Assembly: GCF_030864355.1 (NCBI RefSeq)
Contig: NC_083395.1
Coordinates: 558,001 to 622,000, forward strand
DNA: 64,000 nucleotides
Reading direction: 5' to 3'
From: Cutaneotrichosporon cavernicola
Taxonomy: Eukaryota; Basidiomycota; Tremellomycetes; Trichosporonales; Trichosporonaceae
The position numbers and the translations under genes were made by a program. The notes below the pieces were generated by a model. The model did no database searches. It was not told the DNA's origin and was given only the letters and a program-made list of their open reading frames with translations. Positions within the stretch are counted from its first letter, which is position 1. Every line of letters begins with the position of its first letter. This document shows, piece after piece, positions 1-10,292 of the stretch.

Positions 1-940
1 GGTCCCACCTCGGTCACTGTAACAATCTTAGCTGGACGCTGGTTGGTCGACCGCGCCCCTTGCATCGCTGCGTTTCCCCGGCGAGCTGGAAGCCTCCCTG
101 CCGGGGCCTTGGGTTCAACATCAGAGTGTAGCCGAAAGTGATTGCGGGGCATTGGTGGAGGTCTCGGAGGTGACTGGCTGGCAACGATGGAATGGGAGAT
201 AGGGCTCTGGCCGAGTTGCTTATCCTCTGTCCCTCAATCCTCGGTCTTCTTCAACCCGGTAGGGCCTGCATACTCAAGCGCCACCTGGTGCGACGACGAA
301 TGATTTTCTCTTTGATACCCTATAGACTAACGGCGACTATGCCAAGCACGCCCAAACCTCCTCTTAATCTCTTGATCCATGAGCCAAACCCCAACCAAGC
401 CCAAGGTCACTTCCATACAATAAGTCCCAACTTTCCATGTCCAGGGACCGGATATCCGGCGGGAAGTTTGTTGTAGCGGCAACAGTGCGGCAATTGCTCA
501 CAGCCAAACATTGCGATAGACACGTGCAGAACCAAAAAAAGACAGTTCCACCCAATTGTTCAGATTTTTGCAAGCAACGTCTTTGATTGGGTTGCCGATT
601 GCCGAATTGCGGGCGCAGGAACCCTCCACTCGCCAAAACTTGAACTACTTGACGTACATGACTGGCAAGCTCTGTTCTGCATGTTCTGTTGACGTTTAGG
701 CAAGGTGAGGGGCGTGGGAAAGCTGGCCACGTGCACTATGAACCCGCATTGTTCGCGTGGATTGAGAATTGAAAATTGAGGATCTGGGAAACGTCACGTC
801 CTCGCCCCTACCACATGTGTCTCACGTGCTTTGCGCCCAAGTATGTAAGGAAATGAGGACAGATGGGTCCACACAGGGAACGAATGGTGCGAATGGAACA
901 AAATGACGGCGATGAGCATCCATCTCTGTTTCTGATCATG

Positions 941-982
941 TTGCTCATGCTGCTCATGCTGCTCATGATACTCATGCTACTC
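941..982. repeat. 9-bp tandem repeat, unit TGCTCATGC
   Basis: About four and a half imperfect copies of a TGCTCATG[C/A] unit lie in non-coding DNA, with the later copies degenerate (ATACTCATG, CTACTCA). It looks like a small minisatellite with no obvious function. Confidence 0.7.
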
Positions 983-1670
983 ACTGCTCGAATAATGTGA
1001 TGAGAGTTCGGGACCTTGGCTGATCCGGAAATATGCCAAACTCGTAAAGCACGCGCTCCTTGACAGAGCAGGCCGTCGGAACGGTGAGCGTGATGACTCA
1101 AGAATCCACCACCAGGCCACCAGGTTGCTGGGTTGGACGGGCATTTCAGTTGCCCGTCTTGCCCGTCCTCTCTGAAGAGGAGGATGCCGCACGTCGTGCG
1201 TCTCCGTCTAGGCGTCGATGGACCCAGGTAGTGATCCCGACGATCACTGCCATCTGTGCCAACTGTTGTGGGCCTTGCGTACCTCGCAGCTGGCAGCATC
1301 ATCGCAGTGACGCTTGGCAGATCAGCATGTGGCAGTTGACATTGAATTGCACGCTGGCTTGTTTGCGTCCCGTCCCCGCCTTCCATCGATCGACAGTTCA
1401 TTCCCGCAGTCATCCGTAACGTCGGCGCGGTAGCGGGAGATCACCAGGGCTACAAGCACCTGTTATATGTCATGTTACGTGAGGTGGGAAGACGACCAAG
1501 GGGGGTTAGCGTGTTCCATGTGGGCGACCCGGGCCAAAAGTTCGGGTAGGGATTCGGCGCCACGACGCCACGTTCCAGGGATACGTGGGCTGGATTGTTC
1601 TAGTGGGGGTGGGGATATTCTTGTAGAGTCCGATCCGGGCATTTTTCGTCAACGTAAAGCGGGCAGGAAG

Positions 1671-1700
1671 GATCAAGTAGGATCAAGTATGATCAAGTGA
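1671..1700. repeat. Three tandem 10-mers GATCAAGTAN
   Basis: GATCAAGTAG, GATCAAGTAT and GATCAAGTGA follow one another directly in intergenic DNA. This is a short local duplication with no gene context. Confidence 0.7.
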
Positions 1701-2176
1701 TGAGGAGCAGAGAGGTTTAAATGTACACGGGGAACGCGTCGAGTCGATGCATGAATGGACGGAATCGACGTTTCAAGTCAAAAGGAGCATGGTCCGATTA
1801 CAAGAGCTGAATACTGTAGATTACGGAAGGTTAGGTATTAGAGTTTATTCAAAGTGATCGAGAACATAGTATTCAGCTTTACGGCATGAGGGGCGTAATG
1901 CAGACTTGTAAACCCTTGCAGGTGGAGAACAGAGCTACTCACCTGTACCCATCACACCTCTGGCTAACATACGACCATTACCATCTTCGCATCTCCCAAC
2001 TATCACTTTCACCTTGGTCGTCACCATTCCGCTGCATCTCAACTTGGCTTCCTTGCGCTCGGGCACATTGTTTTGTCCGGCACGTGGTGTTGACAAGGCT
2101 GCGATTTCGTGCCTAGGCCCGTTCCGCGAGAGCCTTCCACCTCCTTACAACGACCACCACCTTGTTCTTCTCCATA

Positions 2177-3982
2177 ATGACCGCCGCGACGACCAACCTC
2201 TGGTCCACACCCAAAGCGGGCCCCTCGCAGCTGGGCCCAGCGGTGACTCACACGCGCACGCGCACGCCCAACCGGCCCGGCCCTCAAGCGGCGCAAGAGA
2301 CGTCCATGCCCTCCGATAGCACATCAACGTACAGCGCATCACTACACAGTGCGAGCGCTTCAGTGCACTCGGGTCTGGGTTCGGGGCGCAACCTCAGCAA
2401 CCTGTTTCTACGGCACGGCTCTCTTCCGCGCACGGCGAAGAGCGTGCGTTCAGGGCAGAGCAGCTCGGGATTCGAGGACGATGTCGAGATGATGCCTCTC
2501 CCCCGCAAGAAGCGAATACAGGAGCATCACGGGGCGCGCATTGACAGGCGCAAGGCGGACGCGGCCGTCTCCAAGTGGAGGGTAGGTCACTCACGCAACG
2601 GGATCACACGAGGAATGCTGACCGCAGAAATGGATTGTCGAGCAACCCCAACAAGCTGCAGGGGAAGCGTCAGCCGCGAGCGCGTCGAGCTTTCTGTTCC
2701 ACACGGACGGCCGCTCGGGGGATACAGAATCGAACCCAACCCCACCCTCCACCATTGGGCGGTGCGGGCCCCGAGACTTGTCGGCGCACGGCTCGTTTGC
2801 AGGCCCGAGCTCCAGTGGATCGGTCCCCTGGAATGCTTCGGGACCGTCATCTGAGACATCACACCCTTGTCGGACCTTGAAGACCCCAGTGCCCTTTGCG
2901 CTCGACATCTACACTACAGAGTCAGTGCGTGCCCTGCACGACGTCGAGCTGGCGGTCGATCCAGCGTGGCTCGAGGCGAGTGTTGCTCCAAGACAAGTTC
3001 GGCGATTGTCCACTCATCCACGCGTATCACCCGAAATGGAGAACCCATTCGCAGCGATCGACACGCTCCTCTCGCGCCGCCGCATTCGGCCGCTCGTGCT
3101 CGAGCTCGTCCAGGCCCTCGGCTCATACATCGACGCCGTGTGGTGCACTACCTATCCTGACCGGCCGTGTCCGTGGTCTGGCGTGCCATCGTCGCGGCGC
3201 GGGTCGCTCGCCTCAAATGCCAAGGGGTGGAAAAGCTGGACCATCACCGCTGTGCAGGAGGGGAAGCGACTAGGGTTGTTGAACTCGCCGCCAACAGCTG
3301 AAGACGTCGCGTTCTACGGCCGCGAGATCCGCTATGGTCTACGAGATATTGACGAGGCCGTTAATCGCCGCAAGGATCTCGGATGGGCGTTTGGTGAGAC
3401 CGTGGTGCGCGGAGGGTATGGGGACATTGTGCCAAGCAACGTCTTGACAGATGGTCGCGCTGGCAACATCCCACGCCTGCTCAACGATCTCGAGGAGGCA
3501 CTATGGTACGTCATTATGAGGCTTAGCTCTTAGCTGACAGCAGGGGCGACGCGTTGCCAGCTCCCTCGGACCTTGCGTTCGAGCACGATCGCGACTTTGA
3601 CCCGTTCAGCGTGTATCGCGAGGGCGACGAGCTGATTGGTGTCCAGCACCAGGCATCCAGCGATCGCGACATGGAGCTCCGCAAGCTCTTCAGTGAATAT
3701 TATCCCAGTGGGGAGAATGCGCAGCATCCTAACCCGACCGATGTGCCGGGGCTCAGCTGCTCACCCAGGAGCCGCTTCGACGAGTCGCTTCACACGCCCG
3801 TCGACGACGCTGTGCCGACAATGGCCCCAGTGCCCGAGCTCGACTTTGCCATCATCAGTGTACTACAGGAGATGAGCCGGGAGGAGCAGCTTGAGCTCGG
3901 ACGTCGGCGCCACCAGGAGTATCTGCGGAAGCGGAGCGAGTTGCAGACCGGCGGCGAGGAGACGGGGGAGAACAGCGTGTAG
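2177..3982 (+). CDS. Conserved-looking fungal protein of unknown function, 573 aa
   Basis: I do not recognise the family. Three exons (2177-2581, 2628-3505, 3544-3982) are joined by 46- and 38-nt GT-AG introns in consistent phase; the start is the ATG in a leader ending CATA. The N-terminal ~230 residues are low-complexity and Ser/Thr/Pro-rich, as expected for a disordered phosphoregulated region. Residues ~290-450 form a compact segment with regularly spaced hydrophobics (for example FAAIDTLLSRRRIRPLVLEL and RLLNDLEEALW). The C-terminus ends in a charged helix (EMSREEQLELGRRRHQEYL). No signal peptide or membrane segment is visible. It lies upstream of CYS3 in the same orientation with ~920 bp between them, so a shared transcript is unlikely. 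Confidence 0.75.
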
Positions 3983-4902
3983 CCTTGATAGGCGAGGGGA
4001 TCTGTACATGGCCAATGCCCCGGGCCCCGGCGTGGCTTGTGCGGGCGGAATGTTTGTATTAGTTTTTTGTGTGGCGACGCGACGTGACGCGACGAGTGCG
4101 TGCTCTCCTGGCACAGGTTGGCGCGTGAGAGCGTGCGCGAGTGCGAAAGAGTGCAAGGATTGGCGAAAGAGTGCAATTACTCAGGCGCAACATGAATTCT
4201 TGACAACGTGTGTATGTGCAGCAGGTGGTGCGAGAATGCACTGGCGCTCTGCACAGCGCGTTCTGGCGCCAGAGTTTTGCTTACACATTCCGCGGTTTGA
4301 GTGTGAGATGACGCTGAATTGTTTGTCATTCGGAGGTGCGACCGAGAAGAAAAGGCCGAGGGCTGGATCATAGAGCGGCGGCTAAATCATTCTCTTGGTG
4401 GCAAATTGTGCTTTGTAAGGTAAGAATTAATTTTCTCCGACCCTTTCTTTGCTTTGTTGATCCGCCGCCGCCGCCCGCTCTTCGCCGTCTATGCGCCCAC
4501 CTACCCACCTGCCCACTGCCCCGCGTCATGGACAAAACCCATCCTCTGTTATGGTGGCGCGGCAAGGCCCGGCACACGCCGAGTTGGCTCACCCCCGATG
4601 TGTCGCCCCAGATCTGCCCACCGGCCTTGTGCGTGTCACGTCTCGGCAGGGGCTTGGACCATTTGGTGGAGCTTGGGCGGGTTACCCCGCAAATACTGCA
4701 CGGTATGGCGTGCTAAGTTTGTTTGTAATGATGAAATTTAGTCACCGCCACCACTCCGGCGACTCTTCACTATAAGAGTAACGCCCCACTGAATGCATCA
4801 TCATTGTTGATCTCTCTGTGTACCCCTCCCTCTCCCCTTCCCTCTGCCTCTCCCTCACCCCTCTCTGTCACCTGTACTCACTCCCATCACACCTTTTTCA
4901 TC
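3983..4902. other. Intergenic region and CYS3 promoter
   Basis: No gene is seen. A 14-mer GCGAAAGAGTGCAA occurs twice within 40 bp near 4140-4175, and the segment around 4075-4095 is a GACGCGAC-like repeat. The last 100 bp (4805-4902) are strongly pyrimidine-rich, typical of a highly expressed fungal 5' leader. Confidence 0.6.
4771..4776 (+). promoter_or_regulatory. Possible TATA element of CYS3
   Basis: TATAAG lies 132 bp upstream of the CYS3 ATG and just before the pyrimidine-rich leader. Position and sequence fit a TATA box, but no other evidence supports it. Confidence 0.4.
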
Positions 4903-6367
4903 ATGACCAACTACACCAACGGCGACTCGAACGGCAACGCCGCCCCCGCGTCTGTCCACGAGACCTACCACTTCAACACGCGTGTCATTCACGCTGGCTC
5001 CGAGGCCAACGAGGAGACTGGCGCTGTCATCCCTCCCATCTCGCTCGCGACGACTTACAAGCAGACCGCGGTTGGCGTGCACAAGGTGAGTCGCTTCGGC
5101 GATGGAGTCGGGACGAAAATCCGGCTCGGACAGTTTGTCAACAAAAGCTAACCCTTAGGGCTTTGAGTACACGCGCTCCAACAACCCGAACCGCTTGGCG
5201 TTCGAGGCGCTTGTCGCGTCGCTCGAGCTCCCAGAGCCCGGAGACGTCCACGCCACCACGAGCCAGCTCGCGCACGAGCTGCCGCCGGCTCTCGCGTTCT
5301 CGTCGGGGTCGGCCGCCACCCAGGCTATCGTTAGCTCGCTCGTCAAGCAGAACGGCCACATTGTCTCGGTCGGCGACGTGTACGGCGGCACGTACCGCTA
5401 CTTCACCAAGGTTGCGGTGAACAGCGGCATTGAGACGTCGTTTGTGCACATTAGCATGAACGAGCAGGCTTCGAGCATCGAGGAGCACGCCAAGGCCGTC
5501 GAGGCGCAGCTCGAGGCCTCATTCCGCCCTGAGACCCAGCTCGTGTGGATCGAGACCCCGACCAACCCCACCCTCTCGGTCATTGACGTCGAGACCGTCG
5601 CCCGCGTCGCTCACGCTCACGGTGCCATCGTCGTCGTCGACAACACCTTCATGAGCAGCTACTACCAGCAGCCCCTCCGCCTCGGTGCCGACATTGTCGT
5701 CCACTCTGTCACCAAGTACCTTAACGGCCACTCGGACGTCATCATGGGTGTCCTCGTGGCCCCTAACCCGGAGATCATGGACAAGCTCCGCTTCTACCAG
5801 AACGCTGGTGGTGCCGTCCCCGGCCAGTTTGACAGCTGGCTCGCCCAGCGTGGCGCCAAGACCCTCCACCTCCGCATGCAGACCCACGGCGCTAACGCGC
5901 TCGAGATCGCTCGCTGGCTCCAGCAGCAGCCATGGGTCCGCGAGGTCCTTTACCCCGGCCTCGAGGGTGCTGAGCGCACTCCCGTCCGTCACCTCGCGTG
6001 GAAGCAGCTCTCGCCAGTCGCTCGCGAGAAGATTGAGAGCCAGGGCATGGACAAGGACACTGGCTTCCCCTATGGCGGTATGGTCTCGTTCCGCCTCGAC
6101 GCGGCCAAGCTCAGCGCGGCCGAGAAGGCGACTGTCTCGTCCAACTTCCTCTCTTCGCTCAAGATCTTCACCCTTGCCGAGTCGCTTGGTGGTGTCGAGT
6201 CGCTTGCCGAGTTGCCGTCACTCATGACCCACGCGTCTGTGAGCGCCGAGGACCGTGCCATCCTTGGCATCGACGACGAGCTCATCCGCCTGTCGGTGGG
6301 TATTGAGGACGTGCGTGACCTTGAGAGGGACCTCGCGCAGGCCGCCAAGGTCGCCAGCCGCGCATAG
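4903..6367 (+). CDS. CYS3: Cystathionine gamma-lyase (reverse transsulfuration)
   Basis: PLP enzyme that cleaves cystathionine to cysteine, 2-oxobutyrate and ammonia; cytosolic. Two exons (4903-5085, 5159-6367) with a phase-0 73-nt intron give 463 aa. Family signatures are clear: GFEYTRSNNPNR near the N-terminus, SSGSAATQA around the PLP phosphate site, IETPTNPTL, VVDNTF, and the Schiff-base lysine in SVTKYLNGHSD (Lys247). The C-terminal FTLAESLGGVESLAELP and LIRLSVGIEDVRDL blocks match fungal Cys3 closely. It is ~70 residues longer than yeast Cys3 (394 aa), from an N-terminal extension and insertions after the SSLELPEPG-like and YPGLEGAE regions. The start is the first ATG after the leader. 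A gamma-synthase cannot be excluded by sequence alone, but the Cys3-type motifs favour the lyase. Confidence 0.93.
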
Positions 6368-6889
6368 ACTGCATTTCATCACCATTCCACCTCATTACTG
6401 TAGATTAATAACATGCATTGCTTCTTATTGGCCCAGTGCGGTGCAGTGAGCGGGAGTGAAGAAGTCGGCGACACTGCGAGCTATGGTAGGGTACAATGGC
6501 GAGCGGCACTTGAGTATGCATTCAGAACAAGAGGAATCAGTAGGCAAGGTTAGCAAGGAAGATGATGAATGAATTGTAGTTTCGAAGCTTCCAAATGAGG
6601 ATAGCGGAAGAATAAGAGGAGCAAAGGTTGACCTGTCGCTTGAGTGAATTGGTGTTTTGCGGGGGAGGCTTGAAACAATTGTATTGCAATTAGGACAGAA
6701 TAGGACACAAAGTGTGGGGTTGGGACATTTCGCAGATTACAGAACACCACAGCTCTGACCCGAAACGCTTCGAACCTGAACTTGTGCTACTCTTGCCAAG
6801 ACGGGAGCCACAAAGTAGACGACAGAGCACTTGATCCTTGGAGCTGGATGCATTGTTCAGAACGCATTCAACCCTAGGCCGGCCCGCGT
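6368..6889. other. Intergenic
   Basis: This is the CYS3 3' flank, with TGTAGATTAATAA just after the stop that may serve in 3'-end formation, followed by unremarkable sequence leading into the ORC1-derived fragment. No gene is seen. Confidence 0.5.
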
Positions 6890-6904
6890 ATGCTGCAACA
6901 TCAG

Positions 6905-7400
6905 CCCTTTGGGCAGTCCCATCCGGGAACAGGCAAAACCGCCACCGTCCACGCCGTTGTCAAGGAGCTGAAGCGGCGGGCCGAGGATGGCGAAATCGCG
7001 CCGTTCTCATACGTCGAGATCAACGGCCTCAAGATCCCCAGTCCTGCACACGCGTACTCTGTCCTCTGGGAGGAGATTAGTGGGCAGCGAGGGACGAGTG
7101 CCAAGACGGCGCTGCGCGGACTTGAGGCGCACTTTGGGCGTAAGAGCGGCGTGCGAGGTCCTAGATCGAACACTTAGTGAGTCGCCCAATCGGGCCGGCC
7201 GCTTCAACAACCAACGGCCCACTCACGCCACGCTCAACACTGACTCCAGCGTTGTGCTGATGGACGAGCTCGACCAGCTTCTCACAGCCAAACAAGACGT
7301 CGTATACAATTTCTTCAACTGGCCGACAATGCGCGACTCGCAGCTCTTCGTAATCGCTATCGCCAACCGGATGGACCTGCCCCAACACCTCGCAGCCAGC
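6905..7400 (+). pseudogene. ORC1: Broken ORC1 fragment (AAA+ core only)
   Basis: Two blocks encode part of the origin recognition complex subunit 1 ATPase. 6917-7176 carries Walker A (PGTGKTATVHAVVKELKRRA), then YVEINGLKIPSPAHAYSVLW and AKTALRGLEAHF. 7250-7395 carries Walker B (VVLMDELDQLL) and NWPTMRDSQLFVIAIANRMDLPQ. A 73-nt GT-AG intron (7177-7249) still joins them in frame, so the copy arose from genomic DNA and not from a processed mRNA. ORC1 sequence stops abruptly on both sides: no BAH domain upstream, no sensor-2 or winged helix downstream, and the frame ends at 7457 after unrelated residues. ORC1 proteins are normally 700-1000 aa, so a working copy must lie elsewhere. Whether this fragment is transcribed is unknown. 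Confidence 0.8.
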
Positions 7401-7457
7401 CAACCTGCGCAGCAAATCAACCATTCAAGCCGTCCCGTTAATTCCAGTCCTCCTTAG

Positions 7458-8522
7458 CGCCACCGATCCACTGATCCACGGCCATGACCCCTCGTCACCT
7501 ACGCCTCGTGTATCGTGGATCGCAAGTCAGTGACGGTGACGTTGGGTATGACCGATTGAATGGCAGCCAAGAGAGCAGAGGGGGATTCCAGCATTCTCCG
7601 AGGCCAGGAGCCATCTTGGCGAGATTACGACTCTCCGGAAGAAGAGGCCATTCCCCGGAACGGCAAGATGACTCCGTCCAAAGGCCAGTAATGGAGAGGC
7701 GCCATTCAAACTTAATAACGATCCTCCCCGTCTGTTGCTCTCCCTCCTCTTGCTATCTTACCTCTCGCTCTTGCTCCTCTCTCTCACTCCCTGTGGCATG
7801 AGCGGGCGACCAGTCTGGACCGGCTTGTCTGTCGAGCCCAGGTACCGCTCGTTTCTCAAGCCTCAAGGAGAAAGGCACCATACGCCAGGCTCTATTATAC
7901 CCTTCACCGAGGATCAGAGTCGTCAACACAAGCCCACTGCCGCGGATCCGCGGTAGATTCTCAGATCATTGACAGGCAATCCGGAACAGCATCCTTGGCT
8001 TACAGCCATTATCGCCCTCAAATGGACTGTAAAAATTACGTGTATTTATTTCTGTATGTGATTCTCAACAGGCACCATGTGGCCTCCACCTTGGACCCCT
8101 CCACCAAGCAGTCAGTAACTGAGGAGAGTTAGAGGTGTACACAACTGGATGTGCGGGTCCACGTAAACACAATTCAGGTTGCCTGGTTCTGCGAAAGCAG
8201 GGAGGAGCATCTGTTGGTTTAAGTCTTGGATCTGAACCAACTTGAGCGCGAATTGAGCGGAGTGTCTCACAACTTGGAGGGATTGGAGGAAGAGTGAGAC
8301 GGATGTGCGAAAACTCCAGCGTGGGTGTGAATGGTGTTTCCCGGAAACCCCACAAGCTGTTGACGGCTGACGCCATGACATGCTTACTTGCCAGTGCAGG
8401 CCCATTCTCCAACTCGGTAAGGCTTCCACTCCGAACAACTCGCCACACCTTAACAGATCGCAACACTGCTACTCCACGCGCAGACCCACTCCCGTCACTG
8501 CTTAATCCCCTGTGCATTTAAT
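7458..8522. other. Intergenic
   Basis: No supported gene. The short frames present lack family resemblance or plausible splicing. The right end is the 3' flank of the minus-strand NDUFA9 gene. Confidence 0.5.
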
Positions 8523-9881
8523 CTAGGGCACAACATGGTATGGCTTGGGACGCTTGAAGCGACCGATCTCAACGGGGACGTCGAAGTTGGCCGAGATACG
8601 GTAGCGACGAACGTACTTGATCGCGTGCTCCCCAATGAGGTCGGGCTCAATCATGAGGTCAGACCACGACTTGACGGGCTCGCCGTCAACCGCGGGCACC
8701 GAGTTGTCCGGGAACTCGGGCGCCCAGCCGGCAGGGTACGACGACACGTCAGGGCGCAAGAGCTCCTCGACACCGGCGTCGTTGATGTAGTAGCGCTCGA
8801 GCTCGTCGGGCGAGAGCACCGGCCACCAGATGGCGCGGTTGACAATGTTGGAGAAGATCTGCGCAACCAACTTGGGCACGGCAGGCATCGAAGTCTCGGG
8901 CTTGAGGGTGAGCTCCGAGATGAGGGCCGCGATCGAGTTGAACGTGTGCATCTCGGGGCCGGGAAGAGAGAACGTGGAGGCCACCGACGTAACGGGAGCG
9001 TCAAGCATGACCTTGAGGGCCTGGGCGACGTCGACGACGTGCACTGGAAGGATCTGGGTGTTGCCGTTGTTGAGCTTGCCGAGGACGGGCCAGGTCGCAA
9101 CGGCGTTGAGCAGCCAGTCCTCACCGCCGAACATGCGGCCGGGGCGAACAATGGTCGCGTTGGGGAACGCGTCACGCACAGCGCGTTCACCGGCGTGCTT
9201 GGTCCTGTAGAACTCGGAAGTGGAATTGGGGTTGGCGTTGAGGTGCGAGACATGGATGAACTGGTCGACACCGCTCTCGGCGGAAATCTGCGCAATCTGG
9301 GCCGCGGCAGTGACGTTGACGTCCTTGTACGAGTAGTTGCGCGTTTCCCAGTCACGGCCGACGAGGTTGTACACCGTGTCGGAGTGGCGGACGGCCTCGT
9401 GAATCTGGTCCGGGTTGCGCGCGTCCCACTCGAGGGGCACGACCTGGCCGAGGTCGCCGGCCACCTTGAGGTGTCGCTTGGCGTCCTCGTCACGGTAAGG
9501 GACGATGACCTGGGTGCCGTCCTTGGCGAGCTTGGAGACGAGGTAGCGGCCGAGGAACGAGGTCGCGCCAAACACGGTCACGGTGTGGCCGGAGACCGAG
9601 GAGCGACCGCCGATGGGCGAGCCCTCACGCGTGATGGGAACAGCATTGTTCGTCTTGGGCTGGTTAAGAACAGTCAAGTCGTGCGATGCCTGGCGTTAGC
9701 TGGGTCGTGTGCCGATGCCAGAGACGGCGAATACTCACCCGGACGGACATGCGGGGGCCGACCGAGACCGCGACCTTTGACCGGAGTGCGGGAGCTGCAA
9801 GACGGCGTCAGCATGCATTCTGAGGAGTGCGCGGGGGTGCCCCGGGTGGTGGGCATGCTCACCAAAACGGGCGGACACCAT
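8523..9881 (-). CDS. NADH:ubiquinone oxidoreductase 40-kDa subunit (NDUFA9 type)
   Basis: Accessory subunit of mitochondrial complex I, an atypical short-chain dehydrogenase that binds NADPH structurally. Exons on the minus strand are 9863-9881, 9739-9794 and 8523-9689, with 68- and 49-nt introns, giving 413 aa. The first 25 residues begin MVSARFAPALRSKVAV, an Arg/Lys-rich stretch lacking acidic residues that reads as a mitochondrial presequence. A Rossmann motif VTVFGATSFLGR lies near residue 65. Also visible are VYNLVGRDWETRNYSY and QFIHVSHLNA, IVRPGRMFGGEDW, and a C-terminal IKYVRRYRISANFD region, all in the order seen in NDUFA9 / Neurospora nuo-40. Divergent from the VHS-GAT gene with ~410 bp between starts. 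Presence of this subunit implies a respiratory chain with complex I. Confidence 0.92.
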
Positions 9882-10292
9882 GGTGGGCCTCTGTCGCCTG
9901 TTTGTGGTTGTTGGAGTGACGGAGGTCGCGGAGTGATTTGAGCTCGCGATGGTTGGCCCGTCCCACCGACCCCCTTCTGCTCCGGCGTACAGGTGGAGGG
10001 CCAGCCTTGGAAGGCAGAGCGCCCCTCGTACGGTGGGGTTCTGCCTGGAGAATTCGGAGGGACCGAGTGTGGCACTCGTGGCATCTCGGTCTAGGTAGGT
10101 GATTTGGTTCCGTCTGTTGCCCCGCATTGATGCAAGTGCTGGACACGCGGCAGACCACCATCTACGTGACGACAGAGATCGACAACCAGCGCTGTCTCTC
10201 TCTCTCTACATCTTCTCACAGCACGACACTGGGCCTATAGCAGGCCGCAGTTGCCCCTTCCCACTCGCTGCAATACTATTCTTTCCCTTCCG
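9882..10292. other. Bidirectional promoter region
   Basis: 411 bp separate the divergent starts of the NDUFA9-type gene and the VHS-GAT gene. A CT-rich run (10190-10215, CTCTCTCTCTCTAC) precedes the latter. No further element is recognised. Confidence 0.5.

Larger units (their letters stand above)
1..2176. other. Intergenic, no supported gene
   Basis: No open frame here has family resemblance or plausible splicing into a longer protein. Visible structure is limited to two short tandem repeats (941-982 and 1671-1700, listed separately) and a pyrimidine-rich stretch from about 1990 to 2175, which is probably the 5' leader of the gene starting at 2177. Confidence 0.6.

Noticed and set aside
2725..2745. 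GGTTCGATTC on the minus strand, resembling a tRNA B box
   Set aside because: It lies within the coding exon of the 2177-3982 gene and has no cloverleaf around it.
8535..9941. 468-codon plus-strand open frame opposite the NDUFA9-type gene
   Set aside because: It is a shadow of the GC-rich codon bias on the real strand. The minus strand has clear family motifs and the plus frame has none; the same holds for long antisense frames over CPA1, Sec7, beta-adaptin and uL2.
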